From Actinomycetospora termitidis (GTDB taxonomy: Bacteria > Actinomycetota > Actinomycetes > Mycobacteriales > Pseudonocardiaceae): a stretch of 64,000 bases of DNA. The stretch is taken from positions 868,001 to 932,000 of the forward strand of contig NZ_JASVWF010000002.1 of assembly GCF_030286555.1 (NCBI RefSeq). Reading direction: 5' to 3'. This document shows, piece after piece, positions 9,504 to 17,468 of this stretch. Position numbers and translations under genes: made by a program. The notes below the pieces were generated by a model. That model made no database searches and had not been told where the DNA came from. It saw only the letters and a list, made by a program, of their open reading frames with translations. Position 1 is the first letter of the stretch. The number at the start of each line of letters is the position of its first letter.

Positions 9504-10120
9504 CCACGGGTGACGGGCTGCCGCCCCAGCCGGGGCGGCCCGACTCCGGGGTGCCCGTCCGGCACCCGGCGGGGGCCGACGAACTGAACGGTGCCGGCAC
9601 CCCGGACGGCTTCCGCCGGCTCTGGGCCCCGCACCGGATGGCCTACATCGCCGGGGAGCAGGGCACCGGTGAGGTCGACGGCGGGTGCCCGCTGTGTGCC
9701 ATCCCCGGCCGGTCCGACGCCGACGGCCTCGTCGTGGCCCGTGGCGAGCAGGTGTACGCGGTGCTCAACCTGCACCCCTACAACCCGGGGCACCTCATGG
9801 TGGTGCCCTACCGGCACGTCGCCGAGCTCGACGAGCTCACCGACGACGAGTCGTCGGAACTGATGCGCTTCACGCAGCAGGCGGTGCGCGCGCTGCGGGC
9901 GATGTCCGCGCCGCACGGGTTCAACGTCGGGATCAACCTCGGCCACGTCGCCGGGGGGTCACTGGCCGACCACCTGCACCAGCACGTCGTCCCCCGCTGG
10001 GGCGGCGACGCCAACTTCATCACCGTCATCGGCCAGACGAAGGTCATCCCGGCGCTGCTCGCGGAGACCCGGGAACGGCTGGCGGAGGTCTGGGCCGAGA
10101 TCTCGAAGGACGAGCGATGA
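9500..10120 (+). CDS. HIT-domain protein, Ap4A phosphorylase-like (Rv2613c-type)
   Basis: A 206-aa histidine-triad protein. The motif [11 protein letters not shown] supplies H-x-H-x-H, and a CPLC pair near residue 58 matches the cysteines before the domain in actinobacterial homologues. The mycobacterial protein in this position, Rv2613c, is a diadenosine tetraphosphate phosphorylase, giving ATP and ADP from Ap4A. The same activity is likely here. The start overlaps the thrS stop as ATGA, so the two are translationally coupled. Confidence 0.88.
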   Translation: MTTGDGLPPQPGRPDSGVPVRHPAGADELNGAGTPDGFRRLWAPHRMAYIAGEQGTGEVDGGCPLCAIPGRSDADGLVVARGEQVYAVLNLHPYNPGHLMVVPYRHVAELDELTDDESSELMRFTQQAVRALRAMSAPHGFNVGINLGHVAGGSLADHLHQHVVPRWGGDANFITVIGQTKVIPALLAETRERLAEVWAEISKDER

Positions 10121-10773
10121 TCAACGAGTGGGGACGCGCGGCCGTCAACCGCAGCGTCGAACCGGCCGGTCGGTGGCTCGTCCGCCGCGGCCTCCACCCC
10201 GACGCCATGACCGCGTTCGGGACGGCGGGCGCCGCCGGCTTCGCGATCTGGCTGATCCCCACCGGGCACCTCTTCGCCGCCGCGATGATCGTGTGGGGCT
10301 TCGCGATGCTCGACGTCCTCGACGGGGCCATGGCCCGCGCCCGCGGGGTGTCGAGCCCGTTCGGCGGCGTGCTCGACTCGGTGTGCGACCGGTTCGTCGA
10401 CGGCGCGGTGTTCGGCAGCATCGCCTTCTGGGCGGCCTCGCAGGACCGGTGGCTCGTCGCCGTGCTCGCCCTGGTGTGTCTGGTCAGCGGGCAGTTGATC
10501 TCCTACGTGAAGGCGCGGGCGGAGTCCGACGGCCTGCGTGGCGGGGGCGGGGTCGTCGAACGGGCCGAGCGGCTGATCCTCGGTCTCACCGGCATCGGGC
10601 TGACCGGACTGGGTCTGTGGTGGGCCGTGGACGTCGCGCTGTGGCTGCTCGCCGTGGGCTCGGTCGTGACCGTCGTGCAGCGGATGCACACGGTCTGGGT
10701 CTCGGCGCGCGAGCAGTACGGCGCCGCGACCGGGCGGACGGACGCGCCGGAACCCACGCGGGAGGCCGGGTGA
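10117..10773 (+). CDS. pgsA: CDP-alcohol phosphatidyltransferase, phosphatidylinositol-phosphate synthase
   Basis: A 218-aa integral membrane enzyme. It carries the CDP-alcohol phosphotransferase signature D-x2-DG-x2-AR-x8-G-x3-D-x3-D, running from DVLDG to DRFVD near residues 66-95. In actinobacteria this locus encodes the synthase joining CDP-diacylglycerol and inositol-phosphate, the first step to phosphatidylinositol and PIMs. About six hydrophobic segments are visible. It overlaps both neighbours by four bases. Its place between the HIT gene and patA matches Rv2612c (PgsA1). Confidence 0.93.
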   Translation: MINEWGRAAVNRSVEPAGRWLVRRGLHPDAMTAFGTAGAAGFAIWLIPTGHLFAAAMIVWGFAMLDVLDGAMARARGVSSPFGGVLDSVCDRFVDGAVFGSIAFWAASQDRWLVAVLALVCLVSGQLISYVKARAESDGLRGGGGVVERAERLILGLTGIGLTGLGLWWAVDVALWLLAVGSVVTVVQRMHTVWVSAREQYGAATGRTDAPEPTREAG

Positions 10774-11729
10774 CGGCCGCCGAGCGCGCCGCCGACCTCG
10801 GGTACGCCGCCGGGTGGCGGCTCGTGCGGGAGCTGCCCGAGCCGGTCGCCCGGGGCGCGTTCGACCTCGGCGCCGACCTCGCCGCGTGGCGCGGCGGGCC
10901 GGGTGTCCGGCGGCTGCGCGCGAACTACGCGCGGGTGCGGCCGGACCTCCCGGCCGAGGCCCTGGACGAGCTGACCCGGGCCGGCGTCCGGTCGTACGCG
11001 CGCTACTGGCGCGAGGCGTTCCGGCTGCCGGCCATGGACGTGACGGCACTGGCCGACGAGGTCGACGACGACGTCGTCGGGCGCGAACACCTGGACGCCG
11101 CGCTCGCCCGCGGACGCGGCGCGGTGGTCGCGCTGACCCACTCCGGCAACTGGGACGTGGTCGGCGCCTGGGCGGTGCAGCGCTACGGCGGGTTCGCCAC
11201 GGTGGCCGAGCGTCTGCGTCCGGAGTCGTTGTTCCAGCGGTTCGTGGCCTACCGCGAGTCCCTGGGCTTCGAGATCCTGCCGATGACCGGGGCAGAGGCA
11301 CCCGTGCGGGGACTGCTCCGGGCCCTGCGGGCGGGTCGGATCGTGTGCCTGGTCGCGGATCGCGACCTCTCCCACCGCGGGGTCGGCGTCGACTTCTTCG
11401 GGCACCGCGCCGCGATGCCGCCCGGCCCGGCCTCGCTGGCGGCGGCGACCGGTGCACCGTTGCTCCCGCTCGGGTGCTGGTTCACCGAGCGCGGCTGGGG
11501 GTTCCGCATCCACGAGCCGATCACGGTCGGCTCCCGCGACGACGTGCCCGCCGCGACCCAGGCGATGGCCGACGCGTTCGCGGGCGAGATCGCGGAGCAC
11601 CCGCAGGACTGGCACATGCTGCAGCGGATCTGGCCGGACCTCGGTCAGTCCACCTCGACGTCCACCCGGGTGTCGTCGAACGCGACCAGTCCGGCGATCG
11701 CGGCGAGGGCCGGCGTCGGGGACCCGTAG
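10770..11729 (+). CDS. patA: Phosphatidylinositol mannoside acyltransferase (LpxL/HtrB family)
   Basis: A 319-aa membrane-associated acyltransferase. The HX4D catalytic motif is HSGNWD near residue 124, and the arrangement fits Rv2611c, which acylates the mannose of PIM on the cytoplasmic face. The conserved domain ends at about WHMLQRIWPDL. The last ~27 residues (STSTSTRVSS...) are low-complexity and are encoded over the antisense end of the DUF427 gene. The usual next gene, pimA, is about 20.5 kb away. The tail probably arose when the original junction was broken. Confidence 0.9.
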   Translation: MTAAERAADLGYAAGWRLVRELPEPVARGAFDLGADLAAWRGGPGVRRLRANYARVRPDLPAEALDELTRAGVRSYARYWREAFRLPAMDVTALADEVDDDVVGREHLDAALARGRGAVVALTHSGNWDVVGAWAVQRYGGFATVAERLRPESLFQRFVAYRESLGFEILPMTGAEAPVRGLLRALRAGRIVCLVADRDLSHRGVGVDFFGHRAAMPPGPASLAAATGAPLLPLGCWFTERGWGFRIHEPITVGSRDDVPAATQAMADAFAGEIAEHPQDWHMLQRIWPDLGQSTSTSTRVSSNATSPAIAARAGVGDP

Positions 11730-12307
11730 CTCCAGGCGACGTCGGCCAGGTCGCCCGAGCCCCACCACGCGGTGGTGACGCCCTTGTACGGGCACCGGGT
11801 CACGGTGTCGGTCGGCGTGAGCCGGGTGAGGTCGACGTCGACGGGGTCGAGGTACCACCGCGGCGGGAGCCCGGTCTCGAACACCGCCACCGGCGCGGTC
11901 GACCGCGCGAGGAGGTCCGAGGAGCCCGGGAGCCGGACGGTGACCGTGCGGTCGGAGCGCACTGCGTCGACGCGCACGTAGGGGCTGCGCGGGTGCCCGT
12001 GGACGGGCTCGGACTCCTCGAACCACGCGAGGTCGTCGTGCAGCGGGACGACGACGTGGTCGGGCAGGTCGGGGGCGGCGTGCCCGCGGGCGGCGAGCCG
12101 CTCGGCGAGGTCGGCGCGCGGCACCGCGTACTGCGGGTAGTACGGGTGCTCCCAGACGTAGAGCGCCCGGATGGTGTCCAGGGCCCACCCGTCGTCGTCG
12201 CGGGCCCGGATCCGCCGCGGGCAGGGCGCGACGTGACCCGCGGCGACGGGCGGACCGGGGAAGTGGCCCGGCGGGATGCCGGCGGCGGCCGGCCGGGACG
12301 CGGTCAT
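11645..12307 (-). CDS. DUF427-domain protein
   Basis: A 220-aa soluble protein. The C-terminal domain carries the family signature RCPYKGVTTAWW...DVAWSYGSPTPA, and a second, weaker copy of the fold may occupy the N-terminal half (WEHPYYPQYAV). The biochemical function of DUF427 is not established. Its last 85 bp overlap the 3' end of patA on the other strand. It is coupled (ATGA) to the upstream gene at 12304 and shares a divergent region with the CGNR regulator at 12752. Confidence 0.85.
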   Translation of the reverse strand: MTASRPAAAGIPPGHFPGPPVAAGHVAPCPRRIRARDDDGWALDTIRALYVWEHPYYPQYAVPRADLAERLAARGHAAPDLPDHVVVPLHDDLAWFEESEPVHGHPRSPYVRVDAVRSDRTVTVRLPGSSDLLARSTAPVAVFETGLPPRWYLDPVDVDLTRLTPTDTVTRCPYKGVTTAWWGSGDLADVAWSYGSPTPALAAIAGLVAFDDTRVDVEVD

Positions 12308-12684
12308 CGCACGCTCACCGGCGTCGTGGTGGAGCGGGCGAGCAGGACGTCGCGGAACTGTTCCCACTGCTCGGGGCGGCCGACCCAGCGGACCCGGCCC
12401 GGCGAGTCCCGGAGCAGGCGCAGCAGGGCCAGGCGGTCCCGCGCGCGGGCGGGGGCGGTCAGGGCGGGGTGGTTCGTGACGTGCGCGCGCAGGTGCCCGG
12501 GGTCGAGGACGACGACGTGGTCGGCCGCGGCGAGACGGCCCGGTTCGGTGAGGTCGGCGGGGTCGGCCACGTCCGCGACGGCGAGACCGACCAGCAACTG
12601 CGCGGCGTGCGCGGCGGCCTCATGCCCCCGGGGGTCGGGGCGCGCCGGGACGACGAGGACGCTCGGGAGGGGCGACGGGGTCAT
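12304..12684 (-). CDS. Hypothetical protein coupled to the DUF427 gene
   Basis: A 126-aa protein that I do not recognise. It begins with a hydrophobic strand (PSVLVVPARPD) and alternates strands and helices in a Rossmann-like way. No catalytic motif is visible. It has no signal peptide or membrane segment. Its stop overlaps the DUF427 start, so the two are made together, probably under the divergent region shared with the CGNR-type regulator. Confidence 0.65.
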   Translation of the reverse strand: MTPSPLPSVLVVPARPDPRGHEAAAHAAQLLVGLAVADVADPADLTEPGRLAAADHVVVLDPGHLRAHVTNHPALTAPARARDRLALLRLLRDSPGRVRWVGRPEQWEQFRDVLLARSTTTPVSVR

Positions 12685-12708
12685 GGAAGGCCTCCGTGAT
12701 AAGGGGTA

Positions 12709-12727
12709 AAGTGCGGCTTACGCACTT
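12709..12727. promoter_or_regulatory. Inverted repeat in a divergent promoter
   Basis: AAGTGCG and CGCACTT face each other across five bases, in the middle of the 67-bp gap between the DUF427 operon and the CGNR gene. Outer GGCCTC and GAGGCC arms (near 12690 and 12734) flank it. This is a candidate operator, perhaps for the CGNR protein itself. Confidence 0.5.
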
Positions 12728-12751
12728 ACCGTAGAGGCCGTGGAGTAAGGG

Positions 12752-13291
12752 ATGCAAGTACCTTTTGACGATTACGTGTGGTCGGCCGGCGTCACGACCG
12801 ACCTCGTCAACACGATGCCGGGCGTGTGGCGCGGGATCGACCAGCTCCCCGACCGGGACGCCCTGCGTGCCTTCCTGGACGAGCACGGGCTCGGCGGGGT
12901 GCCGGCCGTGGACGTCGCGGGGGTGCACGCCGTGCGCGACCGGTTGCGGCCGCTGATCGAGTCCGCGGACGCGGACGAGCGCGTGGCGGGCGCGACCGCG
13001 CTGACCGGGGCGATCGGGCACGTCACGCTCGACGGCGACGAGTGGGTCGCGGTGCTGCCGGAGGACGGTGGGGTCGCCGAGGTGCTCGGGGTGGTCGGTG
13101 GGCTGGGCCTGCTCGCGGTGCAGCGGCACCTCGGCCCGGAACGGTTCCGGCCCTGCTCGTCGGACACCTGCTCCGGGGTCTTCGTCGACACCAGCCGGCC
13201 GGGCCGGCGCCGGTACTGCATGCCCGGCCACTGCGGGAACCGTGTCAACGTCGCCAACCACCGTGCCCGTCGGCGGGGCGCGGCCACGTAA
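12752..13291 (+). CDS. CGNR zinc-finger regulator with ABATE-type N-terminus
   Basis: A 179-aa protein. The C-terminal ~45 residues form the CGNR zinc finger: two cysteines in PCSSDTC, then YCMPGHCGNR. The N-terminal part resembles the ABATE stress-sensing domain (LVNTMPGVWRG... in place of LxNT). These proteins are thought to be DNA-binding regulators. It is divergent from the DUF427 pair with a clear inverted repeat between them. A GntR gene follows 49 bp downstream. Confidence 0.85.
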   Translation: MQVPFDDYVWSAGVTTDLVNTMPGVWRGIDQLPDRDALRAFLDEHGLGGVPAVDVAGVHAVRDRLRPLIESADADERVAGATALTGAIGHVTLDGDEWVAVLPEDGGVAEVLGVVGGLGLLAVQRHLGPERFRPCSSDTCSGVFVDTSRPGRRRYCMPGHCGNRVNVANHRARRRGAAT

Positions 13292-13324
13292 GCGGTTGCG
13301 GGTACCCGCGGTACCGGCAAGTCG

Positions 13325-13335
13325 TGGTAGGACCA
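13325..13335. promoter_or_regulatory. Candidate GntR/HutC operator
   Basis: TGGTAGGACCA is a short dyad (TGGT/ACCA) resembling compact HutC-family sites. It lies just before the GTG of the GntR gene. A further palindrome, GCGGGTACCCGC, sits at 13298-13309. Autoregulation is inferred. Confidence 0.35.
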
Positions 13336-13340
13336 GAGGT

Positions 13341-14063
13341 GTGCCCCAGTCCCGGGTCTCCCAGGTGCAGACCGAGGTGGAGCGGCTCTGCCGCGCCCTC
13401 GGCCCCGGTGCGCTGCTGCCGGGGGAGCGCGAGCTCGCCGAGACCTGTGCGGTGTCGCGCTCCACGGTGCGGCTCGCGCTCGCCGAGCTGACCAGCCGGC
13501 GCGTCGTGGAGCGCCGCCACGGCGCCGGCACCTACGCCCGGCGCACCGCGCCCGCCCAGCCGCTCGACGCGCTCTCCTTCCGTGACGACATGGCGCGCCG
13601 CGGGCTGCGACCCGACAGCCGGCTGCTGTGGAGCGACGAGATCGTCGCCGACGACGACCTCGCCGCCGCGTTGGCCGTCGAGCCGGGGGAGGAGGTCCTG
13701 CGGGTGGCGCGCCTGCGCCTGGCCGACGGGGAGCCGATGGCCCGGGAGCTCCTCCACGTCGCGCGGACGGTCGCACCCGACCTCGCCGGCCGGGAGCTCG
13801 ACGACGGGGCCTCGTGGTACGACCTGCTGGCCGCGCGCTACGGCCGCCGCGTCGTCGACGGCACCCAGACCGTGGAGCCGGTGCTCGTCGCCGGACAGGA
13901 CGCCGCGCTGCTCGAGGTCGCGGACGGCAGCCCCGCCTGGCGGTTCGTCCGGACCTCGCGGGACGAGTCCGGCGAGGTCGTGGAATGGGTGGACGCGCTC
14001 GTGCGGGCGGACCGCTACCTGGTGGAGCTGCCCATCACCCGACCGCGGGACCGTGATCGCTGA
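13341..14063 (+). CDS. GntR/HutC-family transcriptional regulator
   Basis: A 240-aa repressor-type protein. The N-terminal winged helix is complete (LLPGERELAETCAVSRSTVRLALAEL), and the C-terminal ~150 residues form a UTRA ligand-binding domain ending in a typical ...ADRYLVELP segment. The ligand is unknown; such proteins often sense sugars or amino sugars, and sugar genes lie further downstream. The GTG start has no strong ribosome site. Two dyads lie directly upstream. Confidence 0.88.
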   Translation: MPQSRVSQVQTEVERLCRALGPGALLPGERELAETCAVSRSTVRLALAELTSRRVVERRHGAGTYARRTAPAQPLDALSFRDDMARRGLRPDSRLLWSDEIVADDDLAAALAVEPGEEVLRVARLRLADGEPMARELLHVARTVAPDLAGRELDDGASWYDLLAARYGRRVVDGTQTVEPVLVAGQDAALLEVADGSPAWRFVRTSRDESGEVVEWVDALVRADRYLVELPITRPRDRDR

Positions 14064-14105
14064 GCCCGGTCGCCGCCCCAGGGTGCGCCCGTAGTCTGCG
14101 TGCCC

Positions 14106-15314
14106 GTGACGCCCACCCGCGCCCCCCGCCGACGGCTCGCCGGCGCCCTCCTGGCCGGCGTGGCGCTGGTCGTGCTCGGCCTCGCGGCGCTGGCCGTGGT
14201 GCTGATCGCGCTGGGTGCCCTGGTGCCCGGGCTCGGCCCGCTGTCCGGCTACGCGACGATCACGGTGCCGGGATACGGGCCGACGCTCGTGGTCGTCGGG
14301 CTGGTCGTGGTGCTCCTCGCCCTGGTGGTGCGGTTGCGGCTGCGCCGGGCGGGGACCGTCGTCGCCGTGCTGGGCGGGGTCGGCACCGTCGCGCTCGGCG
14401 TCGTGGTCGGGCTGGTGGTGAGCGCGGCCGGGCAGGCGGGCGGGTCGGTCGACCTGGTCCGGGCCGTCGACCCGCACGGCGGGGGGTCCGTCCCGGACGG
14501 CTACCCGCAGTACGGCACCGGCCCGGACGGGGCGCCGCTGCACGCCGCGGTGTACCGCCCCGGCGGCGCCCGCGGTCCCGTCCCGGTGTTCGTGTACGTG
14601 CACGGCGGCGGCTGGGTCGGCGGGTCGGAGCTGGACAACTCCGCGGACATGCGGTGGTTCGCCGACCAGGGGCGCCTCGTCGTGAGCGTCGGCTACACGC
14701 TCGCCACGCGCGACCGCCCGACCTGGGACCTCGCGGGCGCCCAGGTCGCGTGCGCACTCGCGCAGGTCGCGGCGCTCGCCCCGGGGCAGGGCGGCGACCC
14801 GTCCCGGCTCGTGCTCTCCGGGGACTCGGCAGGCGGGCAGCTCGCGGTGTCGGTCGCGTACCACGCGGCGTCGGGAACCCAGGCGTCCGCGTGCGGCGGG
14901 CGCGTCCCGGTCCCACGAGGGGTGCTCGTGCAGTACCCGGCCGTCGATCCCGCGGGCGCGTGGGAGGAGGGACGGGTCCCGGGCGACCCCGGCAACGCCG
15001 CGCGCGGCTTCCAGGAGGCCTACACCGGCGGGACCCCGGAGCAGGTCCCGGACCGGTACACCGCCGTCGCGGGCGTCCCGGCGATCACGCCGGCCGCGCC
15101 CCCGACCCTCGTCCTGGCGCCCACCGACGACGAGTTGGTGCCGCCGGACGGGGTCGCGGCCTTCGTCGACGCGGCCCGGGCGACGGGGGTGGACGCGACC
15201 CTGGTGCGCATCCCCTACGCGAACCACGCCTACGACATCGGCGGCGTGAGCTCGCTCGGCAACCAGGTGCGGCGGAGCGTCAGCCAGGCGTGGCTGGGCG
15301 CCCGCGGCTGGTGA
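14106..15314 (+). CDS. Membrane-anchored alpha/beta hydrolase (esterase)
   Basis: A 402-aa protein. Three hydrophobic segments occupy residues ~8-40, 55-75 and 83-107, so the catalytic domain is probably extracytoplasmic. The hydrolase part has HGGGWVGG (oxyanion), GDSAGG (nucleophile), PTDDELVPP (Asp) and NHAYD (His). The substrate is unknown. TAGTCT at 14092-14097 sits eight bases before the GTG at 14106, which favours this start over the GTG at 14100. It converges with the SDR gene, whose stop is 7 bp away. Confidence 0.8.
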   Translation: MTPTRAPRRRLAGALLAGVALVVLGLAALAVVLIALGALVPGLGPLSGYATITVPGYGPTLVVVGLVVVLLALVVRLRLRRAGTVVAVLGGVGTVALGVVVGLVVSAAGQAGGSVDLVRAVDPHGGGSVPDGYPQYGTGPDGAPLHAAVYRPGGARGPVPVFVYVHGGGWVGGSELDNSADMRWFADQGRLVVSVGYTLATRDRPTWDLAGAQVACALAQVAALAPGQGGDPSRLVLSGDSAGGQLAVSVAYHAASGTQASACGGRVPVPRGVLVQYPAVDPAGAWEEGRVPGDPGNAARGFQEAYTGGTPEQVPDRYTAVAGVPAITPAAPPTLVLAPTDDELVPPDGVAAFVDAARATGVDATLVRIPYANHAYDIGGVSSLGNQVRRSVSQAWLGARGW

Positions 15315-15321
15315 CTCCTGG

Positions 15322-16215
15322 TCAGTGCAGGGCCCAGGCATCGGGCTGCGTCCCGTCGAGGTCGGTGACGCCGTAGGCCCGGGCCAGCTCGCCCGCCGTC
15401 ACCGAGGCCTGGTTCCACCGGGCCCGGTCCGGGTCGGCGGCCAGTGCCGCGATGCCGCGCCCGACGAAGCGCGGCGTCTCGGACTGCGCGAATCCCTCCG
15501 GGGCCCGCTCCAGCGCGTCGCGCCAGGTCTCCTCGGTGACCCCGTAGGCCTCGAGCATCAGCTCCGAGCGCATCCAGCCCGGTGTCACCGCGAGCGCGAT
15601 CGCCCCGTGAGGGGTCAGCTCGTGGCCCTGCGACCAGCCGAGGCGGTTGACCGCGACCTTCGCGAGGTCGTAGTACGCGGAGATCCGGTAGTTCTCCGCG
15701 TTGAAGGCCGTGGTGCCGTCGGTGACCTCGACGACGAGCCCGCCGGACCGCTCCAGCAGCAGCGGCAGCAGGTGGTGCGAGGTGATCAGGTGGGTGTCGA
15801 TCGCGAGGCGCAGGATGCGCAGGCCGACCGCGAGGTCGTGCTCCCAGACCGGGGTGTTCCACTCCGGCGGCGCGCCCTTGAGGTCCTCCGCGCCCCAGAT
15901 GTCGTTGACCAGCACGTCGATGCCGCCGTACTCCGCCCGCAGCTCCGCGGCCAGCGCCGCCACCCGGTCGGGCTCCAGGTGGTCGACCTGCCGCGCGACC
16001 CCGGTGCCGCCCAGCTCCGTGACCAGCTCCGCGGTGCCCTCGATCGTCTCCGGACGCCCCGCGTAGTCCGACACCACGTCCGCGCGCCCGGAGCGGCTGG
16101 ACCGGCCGGTGCACACCACGGTCGCCCCCGCCTCGCCGAACGCGGCCGCGATCCCGCGCCCGGCCCCCCGGGTCGCCCCCGCCACCACGACGACTGAACC
16201 CCGCAGATCGGTCAT
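15322..16215 (-). CDS. Short-chain dehydrogenase/reductase
   Basis: A 297-aa Rossmann-fold oxidoreductase with the cofactor motif GATRGAGRGIA near residue 13, a basic GRSS segment after strand 2 that suggests NADP(H), and the catalytic YDLAK (Y-x3-K) near residue 185. The usual catalytic Ser position reads VEVTDGTT. The C-terminal extension to ~297 residues is longer than in most SDRs. The substrate is unknown. It lies downstream of, and on the same strand as, a cyclase-domain gene, with 32 bp between them. Confidence 0.82.
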   Translation of the reverse strand: MTDLRGSVVVVAGATRGAGRGIAAAFGEAGATVVCTGRSSRSGRADVVSDYAGRPETIEGTAELVTELGGTGVARQVDHLEPDRVAALAAELRAEYGGIDVLVNDIWGAEDLKGAPPEWNTPVWEHDLAVGLRILRLAIDTHLITSHHLLPLLLERSGGLVVEVTDGTTAFNAENYRISAYYDLAKVAVNRLGWSQGHELTPHGAIALAVTPGWMRSELMLEAYGVTEETWRDALERAPEGFAQSETPRFVGRGIAALAADPDRARWNQASVTAGELARAYGVTDLDGTQPDAWALH

Positions 16216-16247
16216 GGTCGGCACTGTGCCCGAGGGGTCCGACAGTC

Positions 16248-17357
16248 TCAGGCGGGTCGGGTCAGGTCCACGACCGCGAGGGTCCCCGCGTCGCGGACCG
16301 CCTTCCCGTCGTCGCCGGCGAGCTCGCCGAGGGGACGGTAGGTCAGGTGCAGCGGCTCGATGCCGAGGGCCGCGGCGTCGTCGGGCGTGAGGCGCTCGAC
16401 GAGGGGCTTCGACGCCAGCGTCTGTCCGCCCGTCGCGACGTGCTCCACCCGGGCGCACTCGGTCACCGCGTCGCCGAGCGCGGTGACCTCCAGGCGGCCG
16501 CCCGTGACGATCTGGCCGATGTAGAGGTCGGCCCCCCAGTGGACGCCGAGGTTGACCCGGCACGCCTCCACGCCCACCCCGGCGTCCGCGAGGTCGGCGA
16601 CGATCGCCTCCATCTCGCCGGGCAGCGCCAGGGCGACCGCGAGCGCGGCGCGGGCCGCCGGCGACTCGCCGTCCTCGGCCAGGAAGAACGCGCTGGCCCC
16701 GTCGCCGGCGTGCTTCCCGACGATCCCACCGTGCCGGGCGACCAGGTCGTCGAACGCCGTGGTGAAGCGCCGGATCAGGTCGAAGTACGCGGGGGTCGGC
16801 AGCCGGCGCGACAGCGGCCCGGACGAGTCGATGTCGGCGAAGAGCACGGCGGTGGGACGGCGACCCGGTTCGGTCAGGTCGGCCATCCGCGTGAACATGG
16901 CCTCGTCGCCCTCGCTGACCAGGGCGAGCACGCGGGCGGGGAGCAGCGGCGCGAAGACGGTCGCGGTCCCGGCGAGCGTGCCGTCCCGCGTGCGGACCGA
17001 GAGGCCGAGCATCCCCACCGGACGCTCCCGGTGGGCCAGGTGCAGCGCCACGGTGGAGACCCAGACCGGCGGGAGGTCGGCCCCGGGGTCCAGCCGCCGC
17101 CCCAGGTCGCGCCGCAGCTGTGCGCGGGTCTCCTCGGTGAGCATGGACCGCCACACCGGCAGTTCCAGGCCCTCGTCGACGTGCATCCCGTGGCCGACCT
17201 CGGTCTCCGGGTCCGCGCCCGCCAGCTGGAGCATCTGCTCGGAGACCCAGCGCAGCCGGCCCTCGTGGTCGTAGACCTGCGCCGCGGTCCGACCCGCGGC
17301 CAGCGCGTCGATCACGGACTGGCGCAGATCGGCGAGGTCCGGGTCCGAATCGCTCAC
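16248..17357 (-). CDS. Class III nucleotidyl cyclase-domain protein with altered catalytic residues
   Basis: A 369-aa protein. The N-terminal ~165 residues include a PAS-like domain, and residues ~180-365 form a class III cyclase domain. The metal-binding aspartates are in LFADIDSS and HAGDGAS, and the base-specifying Lys is kept (GKHAGD). The position usually held by the adenine-selecting Asp is Thr (VTALG), and the transition-state Asn is also Thr (DAVTECAR), while the Arg remains. It may be a weak or unusual cyclase, or a nucleotide sensor. It is divergent from the ROK repressor. Confidence 0.8.
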   Translation of the reverse strand: MSDSDPDLADLRQSVIDALAAGRTAAQVYDHEGRLRWVSEQMLQLAGADPETEVGHGMHVDEGLELPVWRSMLTEETRAQLRRDLGRRLDPGADLPPVWVSTVALHLAHRERPVGMLGLSVRTRDGTLAGTATVFAPLLPARVLALVSEGDEAMFTRMADLTEPGRRPTAVLFADIDSSGPLSRRLPTPAYFDLIRRFTTAFDDLVARHGGIVGKHAGDGASAFFLAEDGESPAARAALAVALALPGEMEAIVADLADAGVGVEACRVNLGVHWGADLYIGQIVTGGRLEVTALGDAVTECARVEHVATGGQTLASKPLVERLTPDDAAALGIEPLHLTYRPLGELAGDDGKAVRDAGTLAVVDLTRPA

Positions 17358-17453
17358 ACGGACGGACGCTAGTGCTGCTCCGTCCGCGCCGCTCCGCGAG
17401 CGTCGTCCGCCGATGTGCGGACCGATGGTGACACAGAACACTGGAAGCGTTAA

Positions 17454-17468
17454 GTTCATCGGATGAAC
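17454..17468. promoter_or_regulatory. 15-bp palindrome over the ROK repressor start codon
   Basis: GTTCATCGGATGAAC is a perfect dyad with one central base, and the ATG at 17463 lies inside it. A related sequence, GTTCATCGGTTGAC, occurs at 18735-18748 upstream of the trehalose/glucose operon. It is a likely autoregulatory operator of the ROK protein. Confidence 0.55.
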
